From positions 120,858-184,857 of the forward strand of contig VWYX01001156.1 of NCBI GenBank assembly GCA_013396525.1: a DNA stretch of 64,000 nucleotides, read 5' to 3'. Source of the DNA: Chaetorhynchus papuensis. Lineage: Eukaryota > Chordata > Aves > Passeriformes > Rhipiduridae. Under the pieces are notes generated by a model. The model saw nothing but the letters and a program-made list of their open reading frames with translations. It was not told where the DNA came from and did not search any database. The translations under genes and the position numbers were made by a program. This document shows positions 1 through 12,202 of this stretch, piece after piece (positions within the stretch are counted from its first letter, which is position 1; each line of letters opens with the position of its first letter).

Positions 1-182
1 GCTCCTGCAGCACTGGCTCAGGTTACCCAGAGCACCTGTGGCTGCTCCATCCCTGGAAATGTCCAAGGCCAGGCTGGACAAGGCTTGGAGCAACCTGGGA
101 TGTGCCCCTGCCCATGACACTGACACTGAGTGGTCTTTAAGGTCCCTTCCCACCCAAACCATTCCATGAGTCTATTCTGTGA
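1..182 (+). mobile_element. CR1-type LINE 3' tail, cut by window edge
   Basis: This is a plus-oriented CR1 3' segment. It runs from the typical 'cagagcacctgtggctgc' stretch through 'aaggtcccttcccacc' to a terminal 'gtctattctgtga'. The 5' part lies outside the window. It is non-coding and truncated. Confidence 0.8.
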
Positions 183-324
183 TTGTCATGTAGTTGAAGT
201 TGTCCCTGCTCTTTTCAGGGGGTTGGGTCCTGACTGTGGTGGGTTGGTCCTGGCTGGACACTGGGTGTCCCCAAAGCCACTCTGTCACTCCCCTCAGCTG
301 GACAGGAGAGAGAAAACAGAGCTA

Positions 325-1345
325 AAGGCTCGTGGGTGGAGATAAGGACAGGGAGGTGTCACTCAGCAAGGACCATCATGGGCAAAACAGACTCGACTTG
401 GGGAAATGAGTTTAATTTGTTACAAATCAAATCAGAAATAAACCCAACTCATAAAGCACCTTCCCCCCACCACTCCCTTCTTCTGGGGCTCAAATTCACT
501 CCTCAATTCTCCATCTCCTTCCCTTCAGCAGTGCAGGGGGATGGGGAGTAGGGGTTACAGTCAGGTCATCACACGTTGCTTTTGCTGCTCCTTCCTCCTC
601 CTCAGGGGCAAGATTCCTCACACTCCTCCCCTGCTCCAGTGTGAGTCCCTCCCACAGGAGACAGTCCCACAGGAAATTCTCCAGCGCAATTCTTTCCCAC
701 AGGCTGCAGTTCTTCACAAACTGCTCCAGTGAAGGTCCCTTTCCACAGGGTCGGTCCTTTAGGAATCAGCTGCTCCAATGTGGGTCCCCCCGAAGGCCAC
801 GGGTCCTGCCAGGAAAGCTGCTCCAGTGTGGGCTCTGCTCTCCACAGGGCCACAGCTCCCTGCTAGGACCCTGCTCCTGCATGGGCTTCATATGGGGCCT
901 CTCTTGGGCATCCCCCTGCTCCGGCCTGGGCTCCTCTAGGGGCTGCAGGTGCATCTCTGCACCCCAGTGCCCTCCATGGGCTGCAGGGGCACTGCTGCCT
1001 CACCGTGGTCTTCCCCATGGAATCTCAGGGAAATCTTGGCTCTGGCACCTGGAGCAACTCCTGCCCCTCCTTCTCCTCTGACCTGGGGGTGCAGAACTGT
1101 TCCTCTCACGTGTTCCCACTCCTCTCTGGCTGCTGTTCTGCAGGTGGATATTTTTCCCTGCTTCTGAACTCTGTTTTCCCAGAGGTGCTGCCACCATCAT
1201 TACTGGGGCTCAGTAATGGTCACAAGGAGCCCTCTGGCATTGGCTCTGCCAGACATGGGGGAGGCTTCCAGCAGCTCCTCACAGAAGCCACCCCTGTAGC
1301 CCTTCACTACCAAAATCTGTCCATGCAAATCCCCTGCCATGACCT
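325..1345. mobile_element. Avian LTR-retrotransposon (ERV) derived block
   Basis: This block shows a repeated theme of 'ctgctccagtgtgggtcc' units (near 630, 725, 770, 820) and ends in 'cacagaagccacccctgtagcc' near 1280-1300. I associate this organisation with an abundant ERV-derived repeat of songbird genomes; I do not recall its Repbase name. No gag, pol or env reading frame is visible, so it is non-coding remnant DNA. Boundaries are approximate, and orientation cannot be settled from this copy alone. Confidence 0.65.
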
Positions 1346-1382
1346 GCAAAGGTCCCTTCCAGCCCAAATCTTTCCATGATTC
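1343..1382 (+). mobile_element. Minimal CR1 3' terminus
   Basis: About 40 bp, 'aaggtcccttccagccc' to 'tccatgatt', match the last bases of a CR1 element. It directly follows the LTR-derived block, so one may have inserted next to or into the other. Confidence 0.5.
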
Positions 1383-1620
1383 CCTGGCACAGCCCAGGCA
1401 CATTTCAGCACAGCCAATACCTGCCAGGTGAGTGTGATGTCTCAGCCTTTGGAACCTTCTGATTCCTCCACTTGCTCTCTGGAGCTCACGTGTGGCATTC
1501 TGCCATTGGTGTTGGTGGCACAGGTGAGAGCTGGTGGTGGGAGCAGTGTGTGCACCAGAGATGTGATTCCATGACAGGTCAGACTTCCAGGGGAAGCTCA
1601 GAGCTGGTTGTGCCTGTGAA

Positions 1621-1692
1621 GAATCATGGAATCACAGAATGGTTTGGCTTGGAAAGGACCATTGAGATCACCCAGTTCCACCCCCATAACAG
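1621..1692 (-). mobile_element. Short CR1 3' tail
   Basis: The sequence 'gaatcatggaatcacagaat' followed by 'ggaaaggaccattgagatca' is the reverse complement of a CR1 3' end. Only about 70 bp are preserved. Confidence 0.7.
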
Positions 1693-2190
1693 GTTAAAGC
1701 TGCAGCATTCCAGCCCACAATTGCAGTCCAGCCCAGCTGGGCTTTACCCACAGTACAGCTGTTGATCTCCCACAGCACACTCAGGCGAAGTTGCACCTTT
1801 CCCTCTGCTCCCAGCTTTGCAAAGCCGAGGTGTTTGTGTTCACAGGATGTGCTGCTCACTTGAGGAACCCAGTAGCAAGAGCAACAGTAATGGGCTGGAA
1901 AAACACAACAAGGACCCCCGTGGTGAATCTGCTGGGTCTCCAGACAAACAAATTCACACTCTGCAGAGGACACAGCATTGACTCCAGGGCTAAACCAGCC
2001 CATTCCCACATGGCTTCTGCTGTCCTAAACCCATGTCCTTCTGGTTAGATACTCCTCCCCTCCCCGGGGAGTTCTTGGTCAGAAAAATGTTTCCATCTGT
2101 CATCAGGAGGTTGCCTGAATTGTTGGTTACTTAATAAATGGAGGAAGGAGTCAGCTCAGACTGTTACAAATCTGAAGTCTTCAAATATGG

Positions 2191-2537
2191 AGGCAGGCTG
2201 GGAGAGCTCAGACTGTTCAGCCTGGAGGGGAGAAGCTCCAGGGAGATCTCAGAGCCCCTGCCAGTGCCTAAAGAGTCTCCAGGAGAGCTGGAAAGGGACT
2301 TTGGACAAGGGCCTGGGTTGACAGGGCAAGGGGGAATGGCTTCCCACTGTCAGGGTAGATGGGATATTGGGATGAAATTAGTGGGGAGGCCCTGGCACAG
2401 GGTGCCCAGAGCAGCTGTGGCTGCCCCATCCCTGGAAGTGCTCAGGGCAGGGGTGGAAGGTGTCGCTGCCCATGGCAGGGACTGGGAACAAGATGATCTT
2501 CAAGGTCCCTTCCAGCCAAACCATCCCATGATTCTAG
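2191..2537 (+). mobile_element. CR1 3' tail, ~350 bp
   Basis: This plus-oriented CR1 tail starts at 'aggcaggctgggagagctca' and ends at 'ccatcccatgattctag'. It is 5'-truncated, as usual for CR1, and non-coding. Confidence 0.85.
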
Positions 2538-3180
2538 ATTGAGTTGGACTAAGAAAAGGTTAAGGAGTGACTCGATCGTGTTCTCCAGTGGAGATTCTGA
2601 TGTTAGAGGATATTTAGTTTAACAACAGAAACACCAGTGTCAACAGCCAGGAGGAGGAAGGAGGCAAATCCAGGCTGGCACAAAGAGCAAGAAAGGCTCA
2701 TTGAATCCACTTTAACTCCATCAGTAAATCAAAATTAAGTGTCTGTCTCAGCTTGACCATCTCCCACAGTAATTCCTGCATTAAAATAAACGCCTCCTGC
2801 CACAACATGGAATTGCAGCACCGGATAAGCTCATGGCTGTGTCCCCTCCCCGCCCGTGTCGTGTTACACTGTCACTGGTTTGACTCAGAGACAAACTCTC
2901 CGGTTTGGCTCATGTAACATCCGACACAAAAAGAGCTCATTCATCAACCGGATCCCAAGATGCTCTTGCAACATCATGGGGAAAAGCTGCTGCTTTGCCA
3001 AGTTTACATGGGGACCTGATTCTCTTCTCTGTACACCAGGCTCAGACATGTTTTAGCAGATCAAAGAATCGTTATAGATAAGAGCAGCAACTCTCAGATA
3101 GACGCAGCTCCTACCCTGTGAGGTTAAGGAATAGGTTCTTCTTTTTAATGGAAATGTACACTTCAAAAAGTCACTTCTTA

Positions 3181-3199
3181 AAAAAAAAAAAAAAAAATA
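3181..3199 (+). repeat. A-rich simple repeat
   Basis: A run of about 17 adenines followed by ataaat. There is no associated retroposon body that I can identify. Confidence 0.6.
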
Positions 3200-3792
3200 A
3201 ATCAATGTCTTTCTTAACAAAAACGGATCTGAGGATAATCTAAAGCATTTTTCACCCCCTCCTGCTCACAGGACACTCATTCTCCCCCCCTTCCAGAGGC
3301 ATTCTCAGACAGCTGGATAAGGAGCCTGAACAGGGCTGTGTCACCTGGAGCCACATGTATTGTCCCATGTGGACATCTTGAGCAGGATTCAGAATTTCAC
3401 TGTCTGTCTCACCAGAGCTGCACAGGCTTTTTTCAAAAATTCCAAGATCACTTTTGCCAGTGATACCATTTTTAGGACTGGGCCCTCTGCTCCTGGGCGC
3501 CGGGAACAGCATCTCTGTTATCAGCTCTGTATTTGTCCAGTTAAGAGTGAAGGGTCCAGCAAACACGTGCAAACAGCTGCAGCCACTGGGATGGAGCCTC
3601 TTCCACCTTCCTGCAGCATCACCCACCGGGATGTGTTCGGTTCATGAGCTGCTCTGGGAGCCCAACCCTTGAATCACCTGTGCTGTGACCATTCCAAGCT
3701 GCACGTGGCACAAGGACTTGTCCAAGGGATACCTCAAGTTTTCCTCAAAGAACTGTAGAGGGTTCACCTTCCAGGGAAAGCATTCCAGAGAA

Positions 3793-4228
3793 AGGAATGG
3801 AGCTGGGGAAGGGTCTGGAGCCCCAGGAGGGGCTGAGGGAGCTGGGAAAGGGGCTCAGCCTGGAGCAAAGGAGGCTCAGGGGGGACCTTGTGGCTCTGCA
3901 CAACTCCCTGACAGGAGGGGGCAGCCAGGGGGGGTTGGGCTCTGCTCCCAGGGAACAGGGACAGGACAAAAGGAAACAGCCTCAAGTTGTGCCAGGGAAG
4001 GGTCAGGTTGGATGTTGGGGAAAATTTCATCATGGAAAGGATTGTCCAGCCCTGGTACAGCCTGCCCAGGGCAGTGGCAGGGTCCCTGTGCCTGGAGTGA
4101 CTTAAAAGGCGTGTGAATGTGGCATGTGGGGACATGGGTTAGTGGTGGCCTTGGCAGTGCTGGGGAAACAGTTGGACTCAATCTTAGAGGGCTTTTCCAA
4201 ATGAAATATTTCTATGATTCTGTGATCC
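3793..4228 (+). mobile_element. CR1 3' tail, ~435 bp
   Basis: This contains the CR1 blocks 'ggggctgagggagctgggaa', 'ggaccttgtggctctgcaca' and 'gaacagggacaggacaa', and ends 'ctatgattctgtgatcc'. It is the longest CR1 copy in the window and is 5'-truncated. Confidence 0.85.
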
Positions 4229-5227
4229 TTAAGGAAGCTTTGGGCAGGATGGTGCTGGAAAATCCACCGAGCTTCTGAGCTCGTGTCCACTCCAGCTCTC
4301 GACCACAGGTCAGCTGGAGCTGACAGGGCTAATTCAGCTACTGCCAGTTCATTTTGTGGCTGGATATTGAGTTTCTGGACACTGCAATGGATCTGGCTCT
4401 GGGCCAGAGAGAGGTGAAGGATGGCAGGTGGCTGTCCTGGGCATGCTCCCCTGTGCCACTTCTCATCTCAAGCAGATGAGGGCAAACCCATCCAACACCC
4501 TGGGGAGCTGTGGGCAGAGATGGATGGAGGGCTGTGCCCCAGTTCGTGTTCTTTGACATGAAAATGCTCATTAATGAGGCAGCTTGAATCAGATCCATTA
4601 GTGGGGTAGATCAAACATCATCTGGCAAAGCACCTTGGCACCAACTGGCATCAGAGCAAGGACTCCCCGGCAGAACCTTCTGGGGCTGAAGCCACTCTCT
4701 GTGGCTGCTGTCCTTGGACTAGTGCTGCCCCCCTGGCAGCTCCTGGTTTGGGGACAAGTGCACAGGGGGGACTCAGAGGTCCCTGTGACCCCCATGGGGG
4801 GATCCCCCAGTGTCACTGCACCCACCAGCCCCTGTCAGCCATTTCTGCAGGAATTACTGATGCTGCAAACGGGCACTTGGGTATTTGCACCCAGCAGTGC
4901 CTGGGGGAGGCCGGGCTGGTCCTGGCCAGCCGTGCCCCTGCCCCACATCCGTGTGTGCCTGACAAACCAGCAAACCCAACCAGCACCAGGTCTCTTCCAA
5001 AAACAATTACCTCATGTTGAAGCCATCGAGCATGTGATTTCCCAGCCTGACACTGAGAGCCTCCCTCCTCCAGAGGGAGAGGAGCTGTGCAGGAGCCAGC
5101 CAGGATTCAGCAGGAAAGGCTTTATCCTCTCTCCAAGGACATGGTGTCCAAGCAGGACTCTGCCCAGGAGATGTGACTGCCAAGGCACCATGCAGGAAGC
5201 AGGCTGCACCCTTAAGAGAAGGAAAGC

Positions 5228-5296
5228 CCTTAAAACTTCAGCTCTATCTGGATTTTGAGCACCTTAAAACTTCAGATCTGTCTGGATTTTGAGCAC
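5228..5296 (+). repeat. 34-bp tandem duplication
   Basis: Two adjacent copies of a 34-bp unit built around 'ccttaaaacttcag' and 'tctggattttgagca'. They differ at only two or three bases, so the duplication is fairly recent. Confidence 0.85.
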
Positions 5297-6439
5297 ATTT
5301 CCTGGGAAATTGGCTTATTTCTCTCAGAGCCATTAAAGTATGGATGGATATTTCCAAAGAGGGAGTTTGAATCGGAGCAGAGGAGCTGCACCTGCCTGGT
5401 TTGGCATGTTGAGGTGAGGGGATGTGAGGAAATCTCCCCTTAGTGAGCCCCAAACTCCGTACAGCACCTGGCACCTGGCTCTGATGGGGACAGACAGTGT
5501 GGCTGAGCTCCACGGCAGCAGGAGCAGGCTTTGTTCTGCTGCCAGGTTCTCACCAGCACCTCATTCCTTGTCCCATTTTCTCGCAGCCTCGTGATTCGGG
5601 GAGGGAAGGGGGGAGCAGCTTTGCTCGGGCACTGAGCGCCTGGCCCAGCTCAGGTCCCACGTGGATGTCTCACAAGGATCCCCTTTGATCCCGGCACAGC
5701 CAGGAGGCTCCAGGAACGAGGACAGAGGCCACGAGCCCTCCAGAATAATTAATCCAAGAGAGGGAACCTACTGGGAACTGCTGTCTGAGACAAATCCCAG
5801 TCTCGGGAGACTCAGGTGTGCTTCTCCAGCCGGTACAGGCAAGTTTGTGACTCGCAGAGCCTGGCTGGGAGCAGAGTTTCCCTGAAACGTTCAAGGCTCT
5901 CTTTCCTGAAAGCTCCTCTCTGCAGATTAGCAGATGTCTTTGTTGGAGCCCTGGGCCCCTGCCAAGGATTACTGTAAACACTTGGCGAGGTGCAGCCTCT
6001 TGGCACCCGCTCCGTGTGGGGGGAGCGCAGGTCACCTCACGAGTGGCACTTGGGTGTTCACACTCACAGAGAAGCTGTTAACTGCAAACAGCCCGGGCAG
6101 AGCCAACACAGCTTCAGCTGGCATCCCTGAAACAACACCTCTAGTTTGGTTTTCCCACCTTTCTTACCAAGGAGCAGCGAAGGGGTTAACTGGGAGATGC
6201 TGTTCCCTGACCTGTGAAATCCAAGTACACGATAGTCATGGTCGATAGTCTGTGTAAAGACAACATCTGCTGGTGCCAGGTGTCAGAAATGTGAAAGACC
6301 ACAACAGAAATTGATGTATGATCAAGGGTCAATCCAGGCCTGAGTGGCCAGTAGTTCCTGCTGTGGCACTGGGAACTGCTCACCCTATGTGGGATCAGGA
6401 GAGTGAGGAGAGAAGACCTAACAGATGCCTCAGCTGTCA

Positions 6440-6822
6440 TGGGATCCCAGGGACATCCAAAGCCCATCCAGTCCCACCCCCTGTCATAGGCAGGGACACC
6501 TTCCACTGGCCCAGGCTTCTCCAAGCCCCATCCAGCCTGGCCTTGGGCACTGCCAGGGATCCAGGGGCAGCCACAGCTGCTCTGGGCACCCTGTGCCAGG
6601 GCCTCCCCACCTTCACAGGGGAGAATTTCTTCCCAATATCCCATCCATCCCTGCCCTCTGGCAGTGGGAAGCCATTCCCCCTTGTCCTGTCAATCCAGGC
6701 CCTTGTCCCCAGTCCCTCTCCAGCTCTCTTGGAGCCCCTTTAGACACTGGAAGGAGCTCTAAGATCTTCCTGGACCCTTCTCTTCTCCAGGCTGGACACC
6801 CCCAGCTCTCCCAGCCTGTTGC
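6440..6822 (-). mobile_element. CR1 3' tail, ~380 bp
   Basis: Reverse-complement CR1. It shows 'gcagggacaccttccactgg', 'gggatccaggggcagccaca', the 'agaatttcttcccaatatcc' block and, at its far end, 'ctccaggctggacacccc'. Non-coding and 5'-truncated. Confidence 0.85.
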
Positions 6823-7540
6823 TGGGTAAGGATTTGGTTGTACCCACACAGGGACTAAGCGAGAGCTCCAGAGGACTCCCTCACTTAGAGACAGAGCAAA
6901 GACCTGTGTGACACGTTGGCCCAGAAGCCATCACTGGAGGGCCCTGCCCTCTCAGGTGTGACACCTGCAGGACCATCACGGTCAGCTCCAACTCCCCAGC
7001 TCCAAAGGCCACACTTCAACCCAGTGTTCCAATGCAGGACTGACTCTGAAGAAAACATTGGCAGGACAGCGCTGAAATAACACATATTAGAAGAAAAACC
7101 TCTTATAGCAAAGGCCTGGAACCCCAGTTCTGACTGTCAGTACTGAGCCTGCCAAGGCCTTAATGAGCGGCTCCCACAATTAATTACCTCCCCTGTAAAG
7201 AATGTGCTCTTTCCCAGTTCCACACGTCTCTGTTGGCCAACAGCTCTGGCGTGCGTTCTTCCTTTTCCCTGCCAGACGGAAGAACCCTCCCATGTCAAAC
7301 TTCTGCTCCCCCATGGGAACTGCCAGGCATCCAGTCTTTCCTGAGCCGTGGGTGGCACCACAGGTGTGGGATCCCAGTTCTGCTCCAGCTTTCCCAACCT
7401 GCTGATGTGAGCTCCCAGGCTGGCTGTGGTCCCTCATGCCATTTCTAGAGCCTGATTTTCCCATTCTAAGTCAAATTTATACAGTAACTCTGATCCTATA
7501 CATAGGATATGTATTAAACTGTGTGCATTCTGGGTCCCTC

Positions 7541-7913
7541 TGGAATGTGTCCAGAGAAGGAGAACCAAGCTGGTGATGGGCTGGAAGACATGGAGAGAAG
7601 GGGGCTGAGGGGTGACCTCGTGGCTCTGTGCAGTTTCCTGAGGAGAGGATGTGGAGAGAGAGATACTGAGCTCTTCTCCTTGGGATCCAGGGACAGGATG
7701 CCTGCACAAGGAGAGGGTTAGACTGGACTTTGGAAGCATCTTTACCAAGAGGGTGGTCAGACACTGGGATGGGCTTCCTGGGGAGGTGGTTGATGCCCCA
7801 AACCTGTCAGTGTTGAAGAAGCGTTTGGACAGTGCCCTTAACAATGTGCTGTAACTTCTGGTCATCCCTGAAGTGGTCAGGCGTAGATGGTCATCATAGG
7901 TCCCTTCCAATTG
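7541..7913 (+). mobile_element. CR1 3' tail of a more diverged subfamily
   Basis: It begins 'tggaatgtgtccagagaagg' and passes through 'tgggcttcctggggaggtgg'. It ends 'gtcatcataggtcccttcca', where a CTCTC simple repeat abuts. The internal sequence differs from the commoner CR1 type in this window, suggesting another subfamily. Confidence 0.8.
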
Positions 7914-7946
7914 TCCTCTCCTCTCCTCTCCTCTCCTGTCCTATCT
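7914..7946 (+). repeat. (TCCTC)n simple repeat
   Basis: About six TCCTC-like pentamers directly abut the 3' end of the preceding CR1 tail and may have grown from it. Confidence 0.8.
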
Positions 7947-8986
7947 TCTTTTCTGAGCTACACAAACATTTGTGTGACCCTCTCAGATGCTTTTCTCCAT
8001 TCACATCCAGCTCCCAAAGTGACAGCCGTGGCACTGGTCTCCTGTACAGCCTCTGGCTGCCTCCTGGATCCAAACAGCCCCTGGCATCCCCATCCCCACT
8101 GCCCCGTCCTGCCCTGGGCTGCAGCCCCCTCACTGGGCAGGCTGGATGGGATGCCAGGGCAGGACCCCAGCCCCATTCCCTGATGGAGCAGCTCCATCTT
8201 GTGCCATCTCGAGCTCCAGCCCTGCCCCGGTGCTGGTGTCAGGGTGGGGTGACCAAGGCGAGGACCTGGGTCAGGCCAGGGCACATTCAGCAGCTCATCC
8301 CCTCCGAAGGTCCCACTATCCATGATTCCTACCCCTGCAGGCATCAGGGGCGTCAGAGAGAGCTGCTGCCAAGGAAGAGGCTGCACAAGCTTCTTCTGAC
8401 TCTTTTAGTGAGGATGAAGGCCACCAGCCATGCAGGATGCTCTCCTGGCCTCCCTGAGCATGGAAGAATGTAGGGAGGGGAGAGCAGAGCACTGGGGAGC
8501 AGTGGGAGGGGTCTGAGCCTTTTCTGGTCATTGCTGCCTGGTGGTACCAGGAGAAAGGGGACAGGAGGAGGAAATAACCTGAGGAGAAACTTCCTGTGTG
8601 TTTATATTGGGAACTAATGACTTCCTGAGCTCTTTGGGTGGCCTTGCCCTGATCAGAGCGAGCCTGCAGAACAAGGGCAGTGAACGGGGATGGGGACAGC
8701 AGGAAGCAGTCACTGGTGGCATGGCAGTGCAGTGTCAGCTGCCCATCCTGTCGGTCCTGCCATCACAGCTCGGCAGATCCCAGCCCTGTAACCCCAAACA
8801 CACGTGGGAGTCGTGGGGAGGCTGCAGGAGCTGCTGGCTGAGCCATGGTAGGAGTCACCCACCAAACACTTGGATGGGTCTGGCTTTGTCTGGAGCCCAG
8901 CGAGTCAGTACCTGCTTCTTGACTCCTTCTACTCTAAACATTTACCTCCTGCTCTTCCTCCAGAGCTTCCTGCTGGGAATCTCTCT

Positions 8987-9122
8987 TCGTTAATGATCTG
9001 GAGATGGGACACAGCGCTTACACTGACACAACCCGGGTGAGCCGCTGATGGAGCAGAGGCTTGTGCTGCCATCCAGAGGGACCCGAGGAAATGAGCTGGC
9101 AGGAACTTCGTGCAGTTCAACG
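8987..9122 (+). mobile_element. Degraded CR1 ORF2 3' fragment
   Basis: The string 'ttaatgatctggagatggga', then 'gaggcttgtgctgccatcca' with 'gagggacc' and 'cgtgcagttcaac', resembles the end of the CR1 reverse-transcriptase frame (the 'EACAAIQRDLD...LMKFN' neighbourhood). Frameshifts and missing stretches make it a relic. It could instead be another LINE fragment. Confidence 0.5.
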
Positions 9123-9514
9123 TCTCTTTTATTTTCCTCAGGCCCTTGGGTTCTTCTAGCTCAAACTCACCGTCCTCGTGTCTTTTCTGTGCCACACTGA
9201 CCTTACTTTACCCTTCTTCAGCAAGCTCTGGCTGCCTCATGCACACAGAGACCTGGGGAGGCTGAGCCCAACTCCCTCTCAAACAACTGCCCTCAATCAC
9301 TTCACTTTAAATCCACAAAACCCTTCCCTGCCTGGGCCCATCACATATTTGCTGATCATGAATTCTGGTAGCCAAAAGTAAAGTCAGACAAGTCCTGGGC
9401 TCCAGGGTCCAGGCAAAACTCTTTCATGCCAAGCTAGTTGGAAACCACTCAAGTGGGCATCCAGGACCTCTCCTTGGCTGTTCTATTTCTTTAGAATCTC
9501 TGCTGAGCTATGCC

Positions 9515-9704
9515 CACAGAATCCCAAAATGCTCTGAGCTGGAAGAGACCTTAAGGACCATCAGTTCCACCCCCTGCTGTGAGCAGGGACACCTTCCACT
9601 AGACCAGATCAGTCAAAGGCCCGTCCAACCTGGCCTTGGACACTTCCAGGGATCCAGGGGCAGCCACAGCTGCTCTGGGCACCCTGCCAGGGCCTCACCA
9701 CCCT
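9515..9704 (-). mobile_element. CR1 3' tail, ~190 bp
   Basis: Reverse-complement CR1 beginning 'cacagaatcccaaaatgctc' and continuing through 'gcagggacaccttccactag' to 'cagggcctcaccaccct'. Confidence 0.85.
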
Positions 9705-10330
9705 TGATTTTGGGGTTATTTTTTGGCTCTTCCACGCAGCCATTGACAGCTTTCCCAGGAACTGGAGCACAGAAAACTGAAGGTTGTTGCTCACAGCCTC
9801 CGGTGCACTTGGCCAAGTTCAGCTCATGTGTGGGACTGTTCTCTCACAGCCAGGAGAGCCCCAGGCCCTGGATGCTGCGCTGAGGTGGTCGGGAAGAAGC
9901 TTTTTAACATTTGCAACACATTTTTCAAAGAGCGATTGGGAAAGTTCGTGCCCTCAGGAGTCCTTTTGCTCGGATGACACGGTGCTGGATGACAAATGGA
10001 TGGTTGTCATACTGAGTTATGCTGATCCCACACAGCTGAGCTCAGGGTGCCAGTTTGTGTTAGATCCAGGGATTTTGAAGATTTTGAGATAAAGGAAATG
10101 CCTATGTGATTCTTGACATTCTTCTGGCATTGGGAGCCCAGGTGTCTGTGAGGGATCTTCCCAGGCATTTCATTCAATCTTAGATAGCTGGAAACCTGCC
10201 CCTTAAATTGTCATTCCCACTTGGAATGGCACACCACTGCAGCTGCCTAACTTGGGATGGGAGGGGATAGGACAGAATAAAATAGAAAATAATAGAAATA
10301 GAGAAGAATAAAATTAAAAAGGAATAGAAG

Positions 10331-10405
10331 AGAATAGAATAGAATAGAATAGAATAGAATAGAATAGAATAGAATAGAATAGAATAGAATAGAATAGAAT
10401 AGAAT
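10331..10405 (+). repeat. (AGAAT)15 pentanucleotide microsatellite
   Basis: Fifteen perfect AGAAT units are preceded by about 65 bp of degenerate A-rich sequence of related composition (10266-10330). Perfect units of this length are likely polymorphic. Confidence 0.95.
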
Positions 10406-10889
10406 AACTTCCAGGGGGAACAAAGCAATACAGGGAGACTGTAATTACTCTTCAAAGACTTTTTTTTCTGATAAGTAAATTAGGAGCTGCTTTTTTTATG
10501 GTCAGGATAAGCAGCATCATATCCAAGGGCCATGGTGTGGTCTGGCACCTCCTCCCTTGGCTCAGGGGAGGGCAGGAAACATGGAGGCTGCTGCAGGTGA
10601 AGGTGCTCTGTGGTATTGCTTGAGGCATCTGCAGGAAGCAAGAGAGCTGATGGACAAAGACCCAATAAATCACCTATTTCATGAAAACCACCAGGTTCAG
10701 GATCCTTTAGGTCACATCACTTGGCATGAGGAATTCTCATGGAGCTGGATATTTATGGGATACAGTACTCTTGGTTTCTGAAGTCTGGACAAAGGTGGTT
10801 GGTCCTTCCAGAACTGCTTTGCTGCCTTTGCTTCCCATCCTGTGCTTTTGCAATGCTCACACAGTGCCAGGTGAGTTTGGAATCCCTCA

Positions 10890-10923
10890 GTAGATCCCAC
10901 AGCAGATCCCACAGCAGATCCCA
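10890..10923 (+). repeat. Short tandem 'agcagatcccac' repeat
   Basis: Three near-identical 12-bp units of the form 'cagcagatccca'. No function is visible. Confidence 0.8.
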
Positions 10924-11885
10924 CCTCCAAGGACTGGGATGGGAACTTGCTCCTTCCTTCCTACAACACATCCTGAAAATCCTCCCTTGTTTTGCTCACA
11001 GCAAGGATTAGAGGAAATCTAGAAAATGTGATCTCTGAGAGTGAAAGAATTGGGTTGTTTGGTGCAGAGGAGCAGAGCCTGGAACAGCTGGGGATGAGCT
11101 GACCTCCAGCCTCCCCTTTGCAGCTGTGCTTCCTGCCCTGCTGGGATAACCCTCCTCCAATAAATAAAGGGCTGCCATGGAAAAGAAGGGAATAAACTGC
11201 TCTGTGTCTGCCTGGAGAGGATGAGGAATCACAGGGTGAAGCTGCGGTGAGAGCTTTAGTCAGACACTGGGGACTGGCTGAGTGCAAACACAGCCCTGGG
11301 CCAGGACAGCTCGTCTGTGCTGGGGTTCCATCAGTGGGAGTTTTAGGAGGAAAGAGCACAAATTAAACCAACATCCATCATGAGGGGTTTAAGTTGCACT
11401 TACCCTGTGTTGGATCAGGGTGAGCAGCAATTGCTCCAGGCAGCCCTCCAGCTCTGCTTGCTCTGCTTCTCTGCTGCTGTTCCCAACAGTCTCGTGGCTC
11501 CAGGCAGGCAAAAACTGCCCTCGGCCTGGAGCCAGATCCTCCTCTCCGAGAGTGGCTGTTGGAGGAGGGGTTTGCTCCCATCCCTGTGACATTCCAGCTG
11601 CCCAGATGCAGGAGCAGCACTGCTGGGCTGCCTCAGACCCACGCCAGGTGGGGAAGGATGAAGAACCACGCTGGGGACAGTGAGGAGGGACCATGGAGCT
11701 GGGTGAGTGTTGTCAAAGATCTTCACACTCTAAAAACTTCCTTTTTGTTTCTTTAAGGCATTTTCATGGAAACCATTTGGGTGTCATGTACTGGGGTAAC
11801 AGGGCAACGACTTCCCAACACTGTGCTGTGAAGCCTGGGTACAGGAGCTGAGATTTCAGTGGTCAGCCTGGGCTTCCATCCCTTG

Positions 11886-12202
11886 TCACAGAATCCCAGA
11901 ATGGTGTGGGGACCTCATCCAGTTCCACCCCCTGCCATGGGCAGGGACACCTTCCACTAGTTTAGGGTGTTCCAAGGGGATGGGGAAGCCACAGCTTTTC
12001 TGGGCAACCTGGGCCAGGGCCTCCCTGCACTGATGGAAGGATTGATCCTAATTCCCCTTCTAACCCTGCCCTCTGGCAGTGGGAAGCCATTCCTCCTTGT
12101 CCTGTCAATCCAGGCCCTTTGTTCCAAGTCCCTCTCCAGCTCTCTTGGAGCCCCTTTAGGCACTGGAGGGTTTTCTGAGGTCTGCCTGGAGCCCTTTTCT
12201 CC
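11886..12202 (-). mobile_element. CR1 3' tail, ~320 bp
   Basis: Reverse-complement CR1 from 'cacagaatcccagaatggtg' to 'ctggagcccttttctcc'. It carries the 'ccctctggcagtgggaagcc' block also seen in the copy at 6440-6822, so the two belong to the same subfamily. Confidence 0.85.

Noticed and set aside
8341..8457. Exon-like stretch: good acceptor (cctgcag) followed by an open 38-codon frame encoding an acidic Ser/Glu-rich end (SSDSFSEDEG)
   Set aside because: No partner exons or homologue recognised upstream, and no AATAAA nearby; one acceptor-like site is weak evidence.
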